A stretch of 50,429 nucleotides of DNA, from IMG/VR virus record IMGVR_UViG_3300042863_000708, positions 1 through 50,429 of that record; one strand, given 5' to 3'. Of the stretch, positions 1 through 8,959 are shown in pieces (the stretch's first letter is position 1; every line of letters begins with the position of its first letter). The notes beneath the pieces were generated by a model. That model did no database searches. It was given only the letters and a program-made list of their open reading frames with translations, and was not told the origin of the DNA. Position numbers and translations under genes: made by a program. The DNA is from a virus.

Positions 1-1
1 T

Positions 2-565
2 TGGTATAGTTCCGACATCAATCAAAACTTTGATGTTTATGTTAGATATATTTTAAAAACTATAACAGAAGGAACTTTTGCAACATTATATTCTTATGAT
101 GCAATTCAATATTTAGGAAGAAAAAGCACCAACTCTTTAACCATAGCAAAAAAACCTATGGATCTTGTGTCATTTAATAGCCTTTCCTATTATGGATTGC
201 AACTAATGGTAAAGCTTCCAGAATATCCTATTGTTTCAAATCCACCAATCAATATAGATGGCGTAAGCAGAACTAGCAACTACCTTCAATACTTTTTAGG
301 AAGAGAACACTCCCTATCTGTTGGAGATTATGTTAATATAAGTTTTAACAATGAAATTACTTACGGATCAGAAGCTGACTACTCTTTATTTTCAGGAATA
401 AAAAAGGTATCAAGAATAGACAGTTCCTCTAACTTTAGCGTTTATACACCTGGATCAAATATTAATTTTATAAAAGCTATTGAAAGGGAAAGGTCTCCAA
501 ATGTTGTAGAAAAAATAAGTGGATCTGTTCTTTTTGCTACTGAAGATATTATCTTTGCTTCATGA
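2..565 (+). CDS. Partial tail/adhesin-region protein, 5' end missing
   Basis: The reading frame is open from the first base and ends at a TGA at 563-565, so the true start lies left of the window. The visible part (about 187 residues) is rich in Ser, Asn, Tyr and beta-type sequence, with no membrane segment or enzyme motif. It is followed by another beta-rich structural-looking gene. Position and composition suggest a virion surface or baseplate protein, but I recognise no family. An in-frame ATG at 158 exists, but nothing marks it as a start. Confidence 0.6.
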   Translation, partial: WYSSDINQNFDVYVRYILKTITEGTFATLYSYDAIQYLGRKSTNSLTIAKKPMDLVSFNSLSYYGLQLMVKLPEYPIVSNPPINIDGVSRTSNYLQYFLGREHSLSVGDYVNISFNNEITYGSEADYSLFSGIKKVSRIDSSSNFSVYTPGSNINFIKAIERERSPNVVEKISGSVLFATEDIIFAS

Positions 566-571
566 TATAAT
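563..571 (+). promoter_or_regulatory. Extended -10 promoter TGATATAAT
   Basis: TGATATAAT overlaps the stop codon of the upstream gene and lies 16 bases before the GTG of the next. The same extended -10 string recurs before other genes in the window (1023, 47910, 48881). No clear -35 is visible, as is usual for TGN-extended promoters. Confidence 0.5.
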
Positions 572-587
572 TTAACGAGGAGATTTT

Positions 588-1016
588 GTGGGAATATTAG
601 CAACACCAAACAGAGGTCAGCCGCTAGATGTAGATTATATATCTCAGATAGCTGGACAGGTTAATCAGCTTACTACTTTAGTAGGGGATAGAAGTTCAGC
701 TTTTTCTACTGTCAATGACGTAAATACAAAAACATCAGATATAAAAATTTTTGCTAAGACTGTCAATGTTTTTTCTAGTACAAACAAGACAGATGGGGAC
801 GTTGTAGACTACACAGTCTCATACCCTCCTTTTAGTGGCAACCCAGTCGTAACAGCTACAATTGTTTCTGGAGCCTCCTCTAGCGTTGGAGATGACGCAG
901 TTGTTGTATTAAAAAACATCTCAACATCAAGTTGTACTTTTAGGGTAACTTTCAATACGGGTGGTAGCTTAGATATCTTTGTCAATCTTATCGCTGTTGG
1001 ATTCTCCATATTGTAA
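588..1016 (+). CDS. Putative virion/tail fibre protein with C-terminal beta domain
   Basis: A 142-residue protein with a GTG start at 588, preceded by a GAGGAG ribosome binding site at ideal distance. The N-terminal 50 residues are polar and possibly helical (QIAGQVNQLTTLVGDR). Residues 65-142 form alternating hydrophobic strands ending in a Val/Phe-rich segment, as in short C-terminal domains of phage tail fibres. No catalytic motif is seen. Its place at the end of the tail gene block, before a switch to regulatory and replication genes, supports a structural role. Confidence 0.55.
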   Translation: MGILATPNRGQPLDVDYISQIAGQVNQLTTLVGDRSSAFSTVNDVNTKTSDIKIFAKTVNVFSSTNKTDGDVVDYTVSYPPFSGNPVVTATIVSGASSSVGDDAVVVLKNISTSSCTFRVTFNTGGSLDIFVNLIAVGFSIL

Positions 1017-1022
1017 TCCCTG

Positions 1023-1031
1023 TGATATAAT
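1023..1031 (+). promoter_or_regulatory. Extended -10 promoter for near-leaderless gene at 1040
   Basis: TGATATAAT ends eight bases before the ATG at 1040 and there is no Shine-Dalgarno sequence. Transcription should begin at or just before the start codon. It would drive the early/replication operon. Confidence 0.55.
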
Positions 1032-1039
1032 TTCTCTAA

Positions 1040-1240
1040 ATGAGTAATTCTTTAAGTTGTAAAAAATGCAGGGGAAAAGTTTTTGTTGATCGGGTTCATA
1101 GCTCACATGACCATCTAGAAATTTTTTGTATAAATTGTGGATTTAGAAAGATGTTCCATCCACCATCTAAGTTTGGGAATTCAATTCAATGGTTAGAAGA
1201 AGCAGAGAAGGCCAGGACGATAATAATCAACGGGTCATAA
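1040..1240 (+). CDS. Small two-CxxC zinc-ribbon protein
   Basis: A 66-residue protein with Cys pairs at residues 7-10 (CKKC) and 31-34 (CINC), the pattern of a zinc ribbon. It begins about eight bases after a TATAAT box without a ribosome binding site, so it is likely translated from a nearly leaderless mRNA. It heads the replication gene block. A role in transcription or nucleic-acid binding is plausible but not shown. Confidence 0.7.
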   Translation: MSNSLSCKKCRGKVFVDRVHSSHDHLEIFCINCGFRKMFHPPSKFGNSIQWLEEAEKARTIIINGS

Positions 1241-1278
1241 AAGCTAGCGCAGTTATATTTTTCCTTGACAAAAACCTA

Positions 1279-1728
1279 ATGCGTCTGATAACATCAAACC
1301 GTGGATCAAACATCGTCTATCTATATAATATAACCGAAGCAAAAGAGCAGACAATGTTGCTTTCTGATTTTAAGAAACATCGTAAAAGAGCTTATACATT
1401 TTCAAACACCTCAAGGCTTTTAAATAGAAGTAACATGCAGTTGTACAGATATATCGATAGAGGTCTTATTAGACCCCCTATGGGCATCCTTCCAGGTGGT
1501 GAGAGAATGTTTACAAAAAAATCTTACTACTCAGAAGATGATGTTTTTGAAATTAGAAGAGTCATGGGTTCCTTGCATAGAGGAAGACCAAGAAAAGATG
1601 GAAAAATAACAAACAATCATGTATTGACAGAGCAAGAGCTGCGTGGTAAGATGGGTGATGCACTAATGCTTTACGCAAAAACAAAAGATGGTCGATTCAT
1701 TCCTGTATGGCAGGAAGATACCTATTAG
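1279..1728 (+). CDS. MerR-like helix-turn-helix DNA-binding protein
   Basis: The frame is open from an ATG at 1189, but 1189-1240 overlaps the preceding zinc-ribbon gene; I favour the ATG at 1279 (MRLITSNRG), giving 149 residues. The centre (TSRLLNRSNMQLYRYIDRG) looks like the helix-turn-helix of MerR-type excisionase/regulator folds, followed by a basic GRPRKDGK stretch and a conserved-looking C-terminus (KTKDGRFIPVW). It probably regulates or organises the replication operon just downstream. Neither candidate start has a good ribosome binding site, so the start is uncertain. Confidence 0.65.
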   Translation: MRLITSNRGSNIVYLYNITEAKEQTMLLSDFKKHRKRAYTFSNTSRLLNRSNMQLYRYIDRGLIRPPMGILPGGERMFTKKSYYSEDDVFEIRRVMGSLHRGRPRKDGKITNNHVLTEQELRGKMGDALMLYAKTKDGRFIPVWQEDTY

Positions 1729-1736
1729 GAGTAAAT

Positions 1737-1943
1737 ATGTCAAATAACACAAGCGTTACGGTTAACCTTGGGTATACACTAAACCTTGGAAATTTTCAGA
1801 GTTTGCGTGTAGATCTTGGATGTACAGACTTTGTTCGTGAAGGTGAAGAAAAAGAAGCAGCCATGGACAGGGTATATAATTTTGTTGAGGCTCAGGTCAT
1901 TCAGAAAGTATCTGATGCCAAGAAGGAACTTGACGAATCATAA
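1737..1943 (+). CDS. Small acidic protein upstream of the helicase genes
   Basis: A 68-residue protein starting at ATG 1737 behind an AGGAG site. The sequence has a beta-type N-terminal half (VTVNLGYTLNLGNFQSLRVDLG) and a charged helical C-terminus. It overlaps the next gene by one base (TAATGG), so the two are coupled. I recognise no family; the location suggests a replication accessory role. Confidence 0.6.
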   Translation: MSNNTSVTVNLGYTLNLGNFQSLRVDLGCTDFVREGEEKEAAMDRVYNFVEAQVIQKVSDAKKELDES

Positions 1944-2248
1944 TGGCTGACAAGAAGCTGCGCTTTGCACTTATGGATAAGTTCAAGAAAAAGCTTCAGG
2001 AGTCAGGCAAGAATCAAGATATTAATCTTTTTTCTCAGCAATGGGCTGCCGATGCAATGATTGATTCATATGGATATGATCAATGCGTAGAAGCAATAGA
2101 GTATTATTTTTCTGTATCTGCAAGTCCAGATTGGACATGGTTTTCTTATAACTCTGAAAAAGTAATACAATCTAGACGACAAGACAATGAAGACAGGGAA
2201 TTGCGTAAAAAGCTTAGGGCTGGCGCAAAAAAGTGGTTGGAGAGTTAA
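1943..2248 (+). CDS. Small helical protein, candidate helicase loader/replisome factor
   Basis: A 101-residue mostly helical, charged protein, with an aromatic motif near residues 60-67 (SPDWTWFS). It overlaps the DnaB-like gene by one base (TAATG). In many phages a helicase loader or replisome organiser sits directly before the replicative helicase. That is the basis of the suggestion; there is no AAA+ motif, so it is not a DnaC-type loader. Confidence 0.55.
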   Translation: MADKKLRFALMDKFKKKLQESGKNQDINLFSQQWAADAMIDSYGYDQCVEAIEYYFSVSASPDWTWFSYNSEKVIQSRRQDNEDRELRKKLRAGAKKWLES

Positions 2249-3468
2249 TGCAAGATCTAGAGGCAAAGGTACTATCTGCTGTACTTAATGATAAGCAGAT
2301 TCATGTTCTGTTGCAAGCAAACCCAGACTCTTTGTTTAGAACGCATAAAGATATATGGCACTTTGTTCGTGACTATGCTGAACAAAATACCACGCTGCCA
2401 CCAGTGTCTTTGGTAGTAGAAAAGTTTAGAGACTTTGAGCCTATTGGAGAGGTGGGGGCAACTAAGCATCACCTTGATGAGTTAAGGTCAAGTGTTCTTG
2501 ATTTCTCTCTTAAAGATATTCTTAAGTCTAGTGCAGCATTGCTTAATGATAACAAGCCAGTGGATGCTCTGGATAAACTTATATCAAAAACATCAGAGCT
2601 AAAAAGAACTACTGCTGAAATTCGTGACATTGATGCAGTTGATCTTGAAGGTGCTATTGAATACTTTAAGCACATAGAGGAAATGGCAAGGCTAGGGTCT
2701 CATGGAATCAAGACAGGTCTTGCTGGCTTTGACAACTATCTTCCAGCAGGGATTATGCCAGGTCAGTTTGGTATTCTTCTTGCATACCCTGCAATTGGTA
2801 AATCTTGGCTAGCATTGTTTATGGCTGTTCAGGCATGGAAGAATGGGAAAAAGCCACTTGTGGTTTCTCTAGAAATGACTGAAAGCGAAGTTCGTAATCG
2901 TGTTTACACTATCATGGCAGATGGAAGGTTCTCTCATCGAAAGATGAGTGCTGGAGATGTTGATATTGAAGAGTTTGAGCGGTGGGGAAGCACATACCTA
3001 AAGAACATGCCTTCTTTCCAAATTGTTTCTAATGATGGCCTTGGAGAAGTAAGTCCAGCAGTACTACGAGGAAAGATTGACCAGTACTCTCCAGACATTG
3101 TATTTGTAGACTACATTCAGCTTATGCAATCAAATAGTCCAACTGATAACGAAACTGTTAAAATTAAAAACATTAGTCGTGAGCTAAAGATTCTTGCTAT
3201 TAGTGAGCAGGTTCCTATTGTTGCAATTGCTTCTGCTACACCAGATGATGCCACAAACATGAATACTGTTCCTGCGCTTGGTCAAGTAGCATGGTCTAAG
3301 CAACTAGCATATGATGCTGATTGGGTTCTTGCTCTTGGTCGCCAACCCTCCTCAGATATTCTTGAGTGCGTCTTTAGGAAGAATCGTCACGGGTATTTAG
3401 GAGAATTCCTAGTTCAAATTGACTTTGATAGTGGAAGATTCTTGTATAAAGATATGGAAGATCTTTAA
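2248..3468 (+). CDS. dnaB: Replicative DNA helicase, DnaB-like
   Basis: A 406-residue RecA-fold hexameric helicase. The N-terminal 110 residues resemble the DnaB N-domain (LEAKVLSAVLND). The Walker A loop is AYPAIGKS (about residues 179-186), an atypical form with Ala-Tyr in front. Walker B is FVDYIQL near residue 288, the classic DnaB form. The start is the ATG overlapping the upstream stop. It would unwind the replication fork with the primase at 3730 and the DnaE polymerase at 5364. Confidence 0.93.
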   Translation: MQDLEAKVLSAVLNDKQIHVLLQANPDSLFRTHKDIWHFVRDYAEQNTTLPPVSLVVEKFRDFEPIGEVGATKHHLDELRSSVLDFSLKDILKSSAALLNDNKPVDALDKLISKTSELKRTTAEIRDIDAVDLEGAIEYFKHIEEMARLGSHGIKTGLAGFDNYLPAGIMPGQFGILLAYPAIGKSWLALFMAVQAWKNGKKPLVVSLEMTESEVRNRVYTIMADGRFSHRKMSAGDVDIEEFERWGSTYLKNMPSFQIVSNDGLGEVSPAVLRGKIDQYSPDIVFVDYIQLMQSNSPTDNETVKIKNISRELKILAISEQVPIVAIASATPDDATNMNTVPALGQVAWSKQLAYDADWVLALGRQPSSDILECVFRKNRHGYLGEFLVQIDFDSGRFLYKDMEDL

Positions 3469-3481
3469 TAAATTAAAATAG

Positions 3482-3487
3482 TATAAT
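3482..3487 (+). promoter_or_regulatory. TATAAT box exactly six bases before ATG 3494
   Basis: TATAAT is followed by six bases and then ATG, with no ribosome binding site, the window's leaderless arrangement. No clear -35 is seen. Confidence 0.5.
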
Positions 3488-3493
3488 TAATGC

Positions 3494-3817
3494 ATGGCAG
3501 TCTCACATAAGAATATAAAAAGATTTCAGATAGATGGTGAGATTTATGATGAAGCAGCCATACCAAGAATAAAAGAACAATACATAGATCTTTTAAAATT
3601 TATGATGAAGCATAAAGGATATGTTATCAGATATGATATTGACCCAGACTTTACAGTAGAGTATACTGGCAAAGGTTTTAAATTTCTACTATCAGTTTAT
3701 GGAGTATTCGTTGGAAAGAGGAAAGCTCAGTGCTTATCAGGGATAGACAAAAACAAAGCGATTTTGTTACCTACTCAGAAGAACAAGTCAAACGAGTACT
3801 ACTCTCCAGTGGAGTAA
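3494..3817 (+). CDS. Conserved-looking small protein overlapping primase
   Basis: A 107-residue basic protein with a mixed alpha/beta look (FQIDGEIYDEAAIPRIKEQY). Its start follows a TATAAT box by six bases, so it is probably leaderless. Its last 88 bases overlap the primase gene in another frame. I recognise no family. The position inside the replisome operon suggests a replication-related role. Confidence 0.6.
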   Translation: MAVSHKNIKRFQIDGEIYDEAAIPRIKEQYIDLLKFMMKHKGYVIRYDIDPDFTVEYTGKGFKFLLSVYGVFVGKRKAQCLSGIDKNKAILLPTQKNKSNEYYSPVE

Positions 3818-4680
3818 ATGTAGAGTACGAAGTAGAGACTGATTTTATTATATACTGCCCCTATCACAATAATCATAGAACTCCAGCAGCAGAAGTATCC
3901 AAAGAGACAGGACAATTCTACTGCTTTGGATGTCAAGAATCTAAATCACTAACAGAGTTCGTAATGTTTGCAACAAAGAGAAGCTTTTTTGAAGCAGCAA
4001 GAATGATACATTCAAAGCAACAAGAGTCAAACATCCTTGATGACCTGTCAAAGATACTTGACAAAGAAGATGAGTTTATTGAATTTAATAGTGAATTAAT
4101 AAACGCTTTGAATAAAAATGCGCTGTCTTCTTCAAGGGCTGCAGGTTATTTAAAGGGTAGGGGAATACAGAAGGCAAGCGTAGAAAAGTACCTCATTGGC
4201 TATTCTGAAAAGCAAGATATGATAACCATTCCAATACAGGCTCCAGATGGAATGCTAGTCGGCTTTGTTGCTAGGTCAATTGAAGGAAAAGACTTCAAGA
4301 ATAGTCCAGGGCTTCCAAGAAGTAAGACAATGTTTAACATATCAAGAGCTAAGAGATATGATAAAGTTTTTGTAGTTGAGTCATCATTTGATGCAATAAG
4401 ACTTGAGCAGGTAGGTGCTCATGCGGTTGCCACATTAGGGGCATCTGTAAATAAGCGACAGAAAGAGTTGCTTAAAAAGTATTTTAATAGTATAATACTA
4501 ATATCCGACAATGATGAGGCTGGCAAGGGTATGCAGGAAAAGATGAAGTCATCCTTTGGTCATTCACTTGTGATAGGAAACCTACCATCCGATGTTAAAG
4601 ATGTTTCTGACATGGATGATAAAAGAATATCAGAGTTTGTCTCAGAGTTTGACGATGAAATAAGCTACATCTTACAGTAG
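3730..4680 (+). CDS. dnaG: DnaG-type DNA primase
   Basis: A 316-residue primase that makes RNA primers at the fork. The N-terminal zinc-binding domain is visible as CPYH (residues 43-46) and CFGC (65-68). The TOPRIM domain has its Glu near residue 217 (VVESSFDAI) and an Asp-x-Asp at about 259-261 (ISDNDEAGK). It lacks the long C-terminal helicase-binding domain of host DnaG, as is common in phage primases. The GTG start at 3730 has an AGAGGAAAG ribosome binding site inside the upstream gene. Confidence 0.9.
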   Translation: MLIRDRQKQSDFVTYSEEQVKRVLLSSGVNVEYEVETDFIIYCPYHNNHRTPAAEVSKETGQFYCFGCQESKSLTEFVMFATKRSFFEAARMIHSKQQESNILDDLSKILDKEDEFIEFNSELINALNKNALSSSRAAGYLKGRGIQKASVEKYLIGYSEKQDMITIPIQAPDGMLVGFVARSIEGKDFKNSPGLPRSKTMFNISRAKRYDKVFVVESSFDAIRLEQVGAHAVATLGASVNKRQKELLKKYFNSIILISDNDEAGKGMQEKMKSSFGHSLVIGNLPSDVKDVSDMDDKRISEFVSEFDDEISYILQ

Positions 4681-4705
4681 CAACTACTATATAAGGAGAA
4701 TAAAA

Positions 4706-5359
4706 ATGAGTATAATTAAAGGTCTCAAAGATATTAATGAGGCACTAGACAAGCCTCGTGGAAATTCAGCATCAGGACCACGAGTACGCTGGCTAAAGCT
4801 AGAAGATGGTCAGAGCGTAAAGATCAGGTTTGTTAATGAACTTGATGAAGACTCTAAGCACTACAACGAAAAGAATGGCCTAGCCATTGTAGTCAAAGAG
4901 CACACAAATCCAAAGGACTATCGCCGTAAGGCTCTAGATACTATGGATTCAGAAGGTCGTGACTGGGCAGAAGAGATGCACCGTAAAGACCCCAAGGCTG
5001 GCTGGGCTGGTCGTCTAAGATTCTACATCAATGTTTTAGTTGATGACGGAATGGAAGATCCATATATAGCCGTATGGAGCATGGGTGTTGCAAAGTCTGC
5101 AACATTTAGTACTGTTCGTGAATATGCTATGGAATCAGAAGGCATTACGAATATGGTATGGAAGCTAAAAAGAAATGGAAAAGGAACAGAGACAAACTAT
5201 ATTCTTATTCCAGGAGCAACAGATACGGAAGAGTTTGACTGGTCGGGCCACGAAGTACTACCATTGGAATCTGCGATTAGAAAGGTTCCTTACGCCGATC
5301 AAGAGTCATTTTATTTAGGTTTTGACGATCCCACTACATCTACTAGTGTGGATTGGTAA
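4706..5359 (+). CDS. Candidate phage ssDNA-binding protein (replisome)
   Basis: A 217-residue protein after an AAGGAG site. The N-terminus (RWLKLEDGQSVKIRFVNEL) and the run of beta strands with Trp/Tyr residues resemble the ssDNA-binding proteins that large actinophages and T4-like phages carry between primase and polymerase. The end is acidic with a terminal aromatic (DDPTTSTSVDW), as in SSB tails that recruit partners. A second, bacterial-type SSB is encoded at 20776. The assignment rests on context and general features, not on a decisive motif. Confidence 0.55.
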   Translation: MSIIKGLKDINEALDKPRGNSASGPRVRWLKLEDGQSVKIRFVNELDEDSKHYNEKNGLAIVVKEHTNPKDYRRKALDTMDSEGRDWAEEMHRKDPKAGWAGRLRFYINVLVDDGMEDPYIAVWSMGVAKSATFSTVREYAMESEGITNMVWKLKRNGKGTETNYILIPGATDTEEFDWSGHEVLPLESAIRKVPYADQESFYLGFDDPTTSTSVDW

Positions 5360-5363
5360 TAAC

Positions 5364-8300
5364 TTGAATTACGTTCCGCTTCATGTTCATTCCCATTTTA
5401 GTCTAATGGATGGTGTATCAACTCCAGAGGAGTATGCATTTCGTGCAAAAACCCTAGAGATGCCTGCCATTGCAATTACAGACCATGGGGTGCTGTCTGG
5501 TCACAGACCTATGTATCGTGCTGCAAAAGAGCAGGGTATAAAGCCAATCCTTGGTATCGAAGGTTATATTACCGCTGATAGATTTGATAAACGAGATAAG
5601 AATGAAAGGGAAAACCCACTTGACCTTATCTATAATCATATTGTAATCCTTGCCAAGAATCAAATTGGTTTACAGAACTTGAACAAGCTGAACGAGATAG
5701 GCTGGACAGAGGGATTCTATAGGAAACCACGCATAGACTTTGAAGTTCTTGATAAGTATGGCGAAGGTCTTATAGTATCCACTGCCTGCATGTCTGGTCT
5801 CATCAATAAAGCTATTGAGTTAGACGAGTATGCAGTAGCAAAGCAACACATTAAATGGTTTAAAGATAGATTTGAAGATGATTTTTATGTAGAACTTATG
5901 CCACATAATGTTGCTGGTATGAATATAGAACTTTATAATCTTGCTCAAGAAGCAGGAGCAAAGTGCATAACTACTCCAGACTGTCACCATTGCACACCAG
6001 ATCAGAAGGTAGTGCAAGAGATGATGCTGGCTCTTAATACACATGCAAAGCTTCAAAAAGACGTTTCATATGAGAAGTCAACATCATACAAAGACATGAT
6101 GGAAAGACTTGACTATCTATATGGTGCAGACAGAATGATGAGCTTTAGATCATTTGATATCCACCTTCTTTCTTATGATGAAATGAAGAGTGCTATGGAT
6201 GCAGAGGGTGTCACAGATGAAAGCATCTATACCAATACCCTTGAGATTGCAGACAAGGTAGAAGAATATGAAATTAAAAGCAACCTAAACCTTCTACCAA
6301 TAAAGGTAGATCATCCTCAAAAAGAATTGCGTAGCCTAGTAATGGCTGGTCTAAAGCTTAGAGGCTTAGACAAAAAAGAAGAATACCTTGATCGTATCAA
6401 AGAAGAGTTAGAAGTTATTCAAGATAAAGACTTTGCTCCATACTTCCTTGTGGTTCACAATATGATTGCGTGGGCAAAGAGTCAGGGTATTCTCATTGGT
6501 CCAGGTCGTGGTTCTGCAGCAGGATCTCTTGTCTGCTATGCTCTTGAAATTACAGAGGTTGATCCAATTGAACACGGCCTACTGTTCTTCCGATTCATTA
6601 ACCCAGATAGAAATGACTTTCCAGATATTGACACAGACATTCAGGATTCACGGCGTGACGAGGTAAAAGAGTACCTTGAGAAGGAATATAAGCATGTCGC
6701 ATCTATTGCAACATTCTTGCAGTTTAAGGACAAGGGTGTAGTTCGTGACGTTTCTCGTATCCTTAACGTTCCTCTTCCAGATGTTAATAAAGTACTTAAG
6801 CTTGTTGATACATGGGAAGACTACTGTCGATCATCATCAACTAAGTGGTTCCGTGATAAGTACCCAGAGGTTGAAAAGTATGGCGAACAACTAAGAGGTC
6901 GAATTCGTGGAACAGGCATTCATGCTGCTGGAATCGTTACAGCCAAGGAACCAATTTTTAATTACGCTCCACTTGAAACTAGAATAAGCCCTTCCACTAA
7001 GGAGCGCATCCCTGTTGTTGGAATTGACATGGAAGAGGCAGCCGATATCGGTCTAATTAAAATTGATGCACTTGGTCTAAAGACACTAACAGTAATCAAT
7101 GATACGCTAAACAGTATCAAGTCTCGTTATGGACTTGATATAAATCTAAAAGAACTTGACATGAAGGATAAGCATGTTTATCAAATGCTTTCAGATGGTC
7201 ACACAAAGGGAGTCTTTCAATGTGAGGCAACGCCATATACAAATCTTATTGTTAAGATGGGTGTCAGAACATTTGAGGAGTTAGTAGCATCAAACGCACT
7301 GGTTAGGCCAGGTGCAATGAATACCATTGGTAAAGAGTATATGGCTCGCAAGCATGGAAAGAATACCATAGAATATATTCATCCACTAATGAATCAACAC
7401 CTTAAAGATACATATGGCTGCGTTCTTTATCAAGAGCAGGTCATGCAGGCTTGCACAACCCTTGGTGGAATGACAATGGTAGAAGCAGACAAGGTTCGAA
7501 AGATTATTGGAAAGAAAAAGGATGCAACAGAGTTTGATCAGTTCAAAGACAAGTTTGTCTCTAATGCATCAGCATATATAAGTCCATTCCAAGCACAAAA
7601 TCTATGGCATGACTTTGAGGCTCACGCAGGTTATTCGTTCAACAAGTCTCACGCTGTAGCCTATTCAATGCTGTCTTATTGGACAGCATGGCTAAAATTT
7701 TATTATCCTACAGAGTTTATGTTTGCAATTCTTAAGAATGAGAAGGATAAGGATGCTAGAACAGAGTATCTTATTGAGGCAAAGCGTATGAATATTAGCT
7801 TAAAGCTTCCTCACATTAATGAATCTGATATAGACTTTAAGATAGAAGGCAAAGGTATTAGGTTTGGTTTGTCAGCAATCAAGTGGATATCTGATGGAGT
7901 TGCTTCAAAGATTATGGCTAATAGGCCATTTAACTCCTACCAAGAAGTAAGAGATATTGCTTTTAAAAAGGGTAGCGGAATAAACTCAAGGGCAATAGAA
8001 GCTTTGGATGCAATTGGAGCACTAACCTTTCCAGATCATCCTCGAAATGAAGATACTGTTAGAGACAACCTCTACGAGTACTTAAACCTTCCAGAGTTCT
8101 CTATGAATATTCCCTCCCATTACTATGCATATATTGACAACACGGAAGACTATGATGAGTCCAAGAGTCATATTGTTATGGGAATGGCTAAAAAGATAAA
8201 GCGTGGCAAGGGTTGGTGTCGTGTAGAGTTTATGGACAAGACGGGTATGGTAGGAATTTTTGATGAAGAAGATAGCAAGATAGAAGTAGGAAAGACATAC

Positions 8301-8636
8301 ATAATTCTTTCAGCAAGTAATCGAATAGCAGATTTTCTACAGGTAGAAGATGCTGATAAAGTAAAGTCACCATTGACAAAGTTTTTAAACTACAAGACTT
8401 TGCCATATGGACAAAATGAGTATTTTGTGCTATCTTTTAACCCTAGAGTAACAAAAGCAGGAAAGAGAATGGCTCATATGGTTCTTGCAGATTATGATCG
8501 TAATCTAATTCCTGTCGTTGTCTTTCCGACTATGTTTGCTGAAGCTTACATGAAATGCGAACCAGGAAGTATTCAAAAGCTTTTAATGAACGAACTTAAA
8601 GATGGAACGATAACAGTAAAGGAGATAAGTAAATGA
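5364..8636 (+). CDS. dnaE: DNA polymerase III alpha subunit, DnaE-type
   Basis: A full-length 1090-residue family C replicative polymerase. The PHP domain starts at once (VPLHVHSHFSLMDG, then ITDHG and DCHHC), which fixes the TTG at 5364 as the start. The polymerase core has PGRGSAAGS near residue 380, the two catalytic aspartates in PDIDTDIQ (about 419-426), and the third in IKIDALGLKTL (about 566). A C-terminal OB-like region follows. The gene overlaps the MazG-like gene by four bases. Having its own replicase is a mark of larger actinophages. Confidence 0.96.
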   Translation: MNYVPLHVHSHFSLMDGVSTPEEYAFRAKTLEMPAIAITDHGVLSGHRPMYRAAKEQGIKPILGIEGYITADRFDKRDKNERENPLDLIYNHIVILAKNQIGLQNLNKLNEIGWTEGFYRKPRIDFEVLDKYGEGLIVSTACMSGLINKAIELDEYAVAKQHIKWFKDRFEDDFYVELMPHNVAGMNIELYNLAQEAGAKCITTPDCHHCTPDQKVVQEMMLALNTHAKLQKDVSYEKSTSYKDMMERLDYLYGADRMMSFRSFDIHLLSYDEMKSAMDAEGVTDESIYTNTLEIADKVEEYEIKSNLNLLPIKVDHPQKELRSLVMAGLKLRGLDKKEEYLDRIKEELEVIQDKDFAPYFLVVHNMIAWAKSQGILIGPGRGSAAGSLVCYALEITEVDPIEHGLLFFRFINPDRNDFPDIDTDIQDSRRDEVKEYLEKEYKHVASIATFLQFKDKGVVRDVSRILNVPLPDVNKVLKLVDTWEDYCRSSSTKWFRDKYPEVEKYGEQLRGRIRGTGIHAAGIVTAKEPIFNYAPLETRISPSTKERIPVVGIDMEEAADIGLIKIDALGLKTLTVINDTLNSIKSRYGLDINLKELDMKDKHVYQMLSDGHTKGVFQCEATPYTNLIVKMGVRTFEELVASNALVRPGAMNTIGKEYMARKHGKNTIEYIHPLMNQHLKDTYGCVLYQEQVMQACTTLGGMTMVEADKVRKIIGKKKDATEFDQFKDKFVSNASAYISPFQAQNLWHDFEAHAGYSFNKSHAVAYSMLSYWTAWLKFYYPTEFMFAILKNEKDKDARTEYLIEAKRMNISLKLPHINESDIDFKIEGKGIRFGLSAIKWISDGVASKIMANRPFNSYQEVRDIAFKKGSGINSRAIEALDAIGALTFPDHPRNEDTVRDNLYEYLNLPEFSMNIPSHYYAYIDNTEDYDESKSHIVMGMAKKIKRGKGWCRVEFMDKTGMVGIFDEEDSKIEVGKTYIILSASNRIADFLQVEDADKVKSPLTKFLNYKTLPYGQNEYFVLSFNPRVTKAGKRMAHMVLADYDRNLIPVVVFPTMFAEAYMKCEPGSIQKLLMNELKDGTITVKEISK

Positions 8637-8959
8637 CATACGGTATAGATGAGTTAGCATTTGAGATTCATAGCAATGCTATTGACAAAGGCTTCTGGGA
8701 AGCAAATAACGGTCTGATCTTTTATATGAAGCAGATCGCAATGATTCATTCAGAGGCCACAGAGGTCTTAGAAGCAATGCGTAAAGAGGAGGGTAGTGAT
8801 AGTGTAGTCAAAGAGTTGGCAGACATTATCATTCGTACCCTAGATTTATGGGCTGGACTTGTTCGTGATGGTTATACTAACAAATCCATCGAAGAGTCTT
8901 TAGTTGAAAAAGTAAAATTTAATACACAAAGAGAAAGAATGCATGGGGGATTGGCATAA
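8633..8959 (+). CDS. MazG-like nucleotide pyrophosphohydrolase
   Basis: A 108-residue all-helical protein with the EAxEVLEAxRKEE motif followed by ELADIIIRTLDL, the metal-binding helices of the MazG/all-alpha NTP pyrophosphatase superfamily. Such enzymes remove unwanted nucleotides or lower (p)ppGpp during infection. It overlaps dnaE (ATGA) and recA (TAATG), so it is co-translated with the replisome. Confidence 0.8.
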   Translation: MTYGIDELAFEIHSNAIDKGFWEANNGLIFYMKQIAMIHSEATEVLEAMRKEEGSDSVVKELADIIIRTLDLWAGLVRDGYTNKSIEESLVEKVKFNTQRERMHGGLA